From contig CAJOIQ010000008.1 of NCBI GenBank assembly GCA_905234795.1, positions 29,308 to 93,307 on the forward strand: a stretch of 64,000 nucleotides of DNA. The letters are read 5' to 3'. Positions 63,902 to 64,000 of this stretch are shown here, piece after piece. Every line of letters starts with the position of its first letter. Positions within the stretch are counted from its first letter, which is position 1. The position numbers and the translations under genes were made by a program. The stretch is from an uncultured Bacteroidales bacterium (lineage in GTDB: Bacteria; Bacteroidota; Bacteroidia; Bacteroidales; UBA932). Below the pieces are notes generated by a model. It made no database searches and was not told where the DNA came from. It worked only from the letters and a program-made list of their open reading frames with translations.

Positions 63902-64000
63902 CTTTAGTTCACGGCAAAAGTAGCACTACAACGGTCAAGCCGCGAGGCTGCTTCTGCTAATTTGTTGATTTATAGTAAATTTTTTTGTAAATATTGTTGT

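Noticed and set aside
1-64000. rRNA, tRNA, CRISPR arrays, transposases, prophage genes
   Set aside because: None recognisable by reading; short tRNAs cannot be fully excluded without tRNAscan-SE.

Overview
Bacteroidales-like chromosomal window, judged from gene content and TAnnTTTG-type -7 boxes. It reads left to right as follows. (1) ilvE 3' end, a small TPR-like ORF, and a four-subunit 2-oxoacid:ferredoxin oxidoreductase. (2) uvrD/pcrA. (3) nqrABCDEF; nqrF carries an apparent deletion plus frameshift. (4) A short island with parDE, a FimB/Mfa2-like lipoprotein pair and a DUF47 gene, with two copies of one long palindrome bounding it. (5) A ~19.4 kb minus-strand operon of 10 genes: a TIR-TM-MORN protein, four small exported unknowns and five large modular BspA-like/fimbrillin-like lipoproteins. 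(6) rmlC/rmlD diverging from a GDP-type legionaminic-acid (nonulosonate) pathway that contains an ATP-grasp ligase and a group-IV PLP decarboxylase but no recognisable LegH acetyltransferase, ending with a KdtA-like gene. (7) uvrA. (8) A five-gene operon with HlyD-like, DUF3667-like, CHASE2, FecR-like and TPR-CHAT (caspase-fold) proteins. (9) Outer-membrane proteins followed by an orphan NMT1/THI5-like binding protein coupled to a sensor PP2C/SpoIIE phosphatase. The most striking non-gene signal is a set of structured palindromic DNA insertions kept in frame inside conserved housekeeping genes: uvrD, rmlD (twice) and uvrA. Three of them share a conserved loop core, while their stem sequences differ from copy to copy yet stay self-complementary. 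The uvrA insertion is a separate multi-hairpin element with perfect 29-bp inverted termini. I saw no rRNA, tRNA, CRISPR array or transposase gene. All assignments are by reading motifs; no database search was run.
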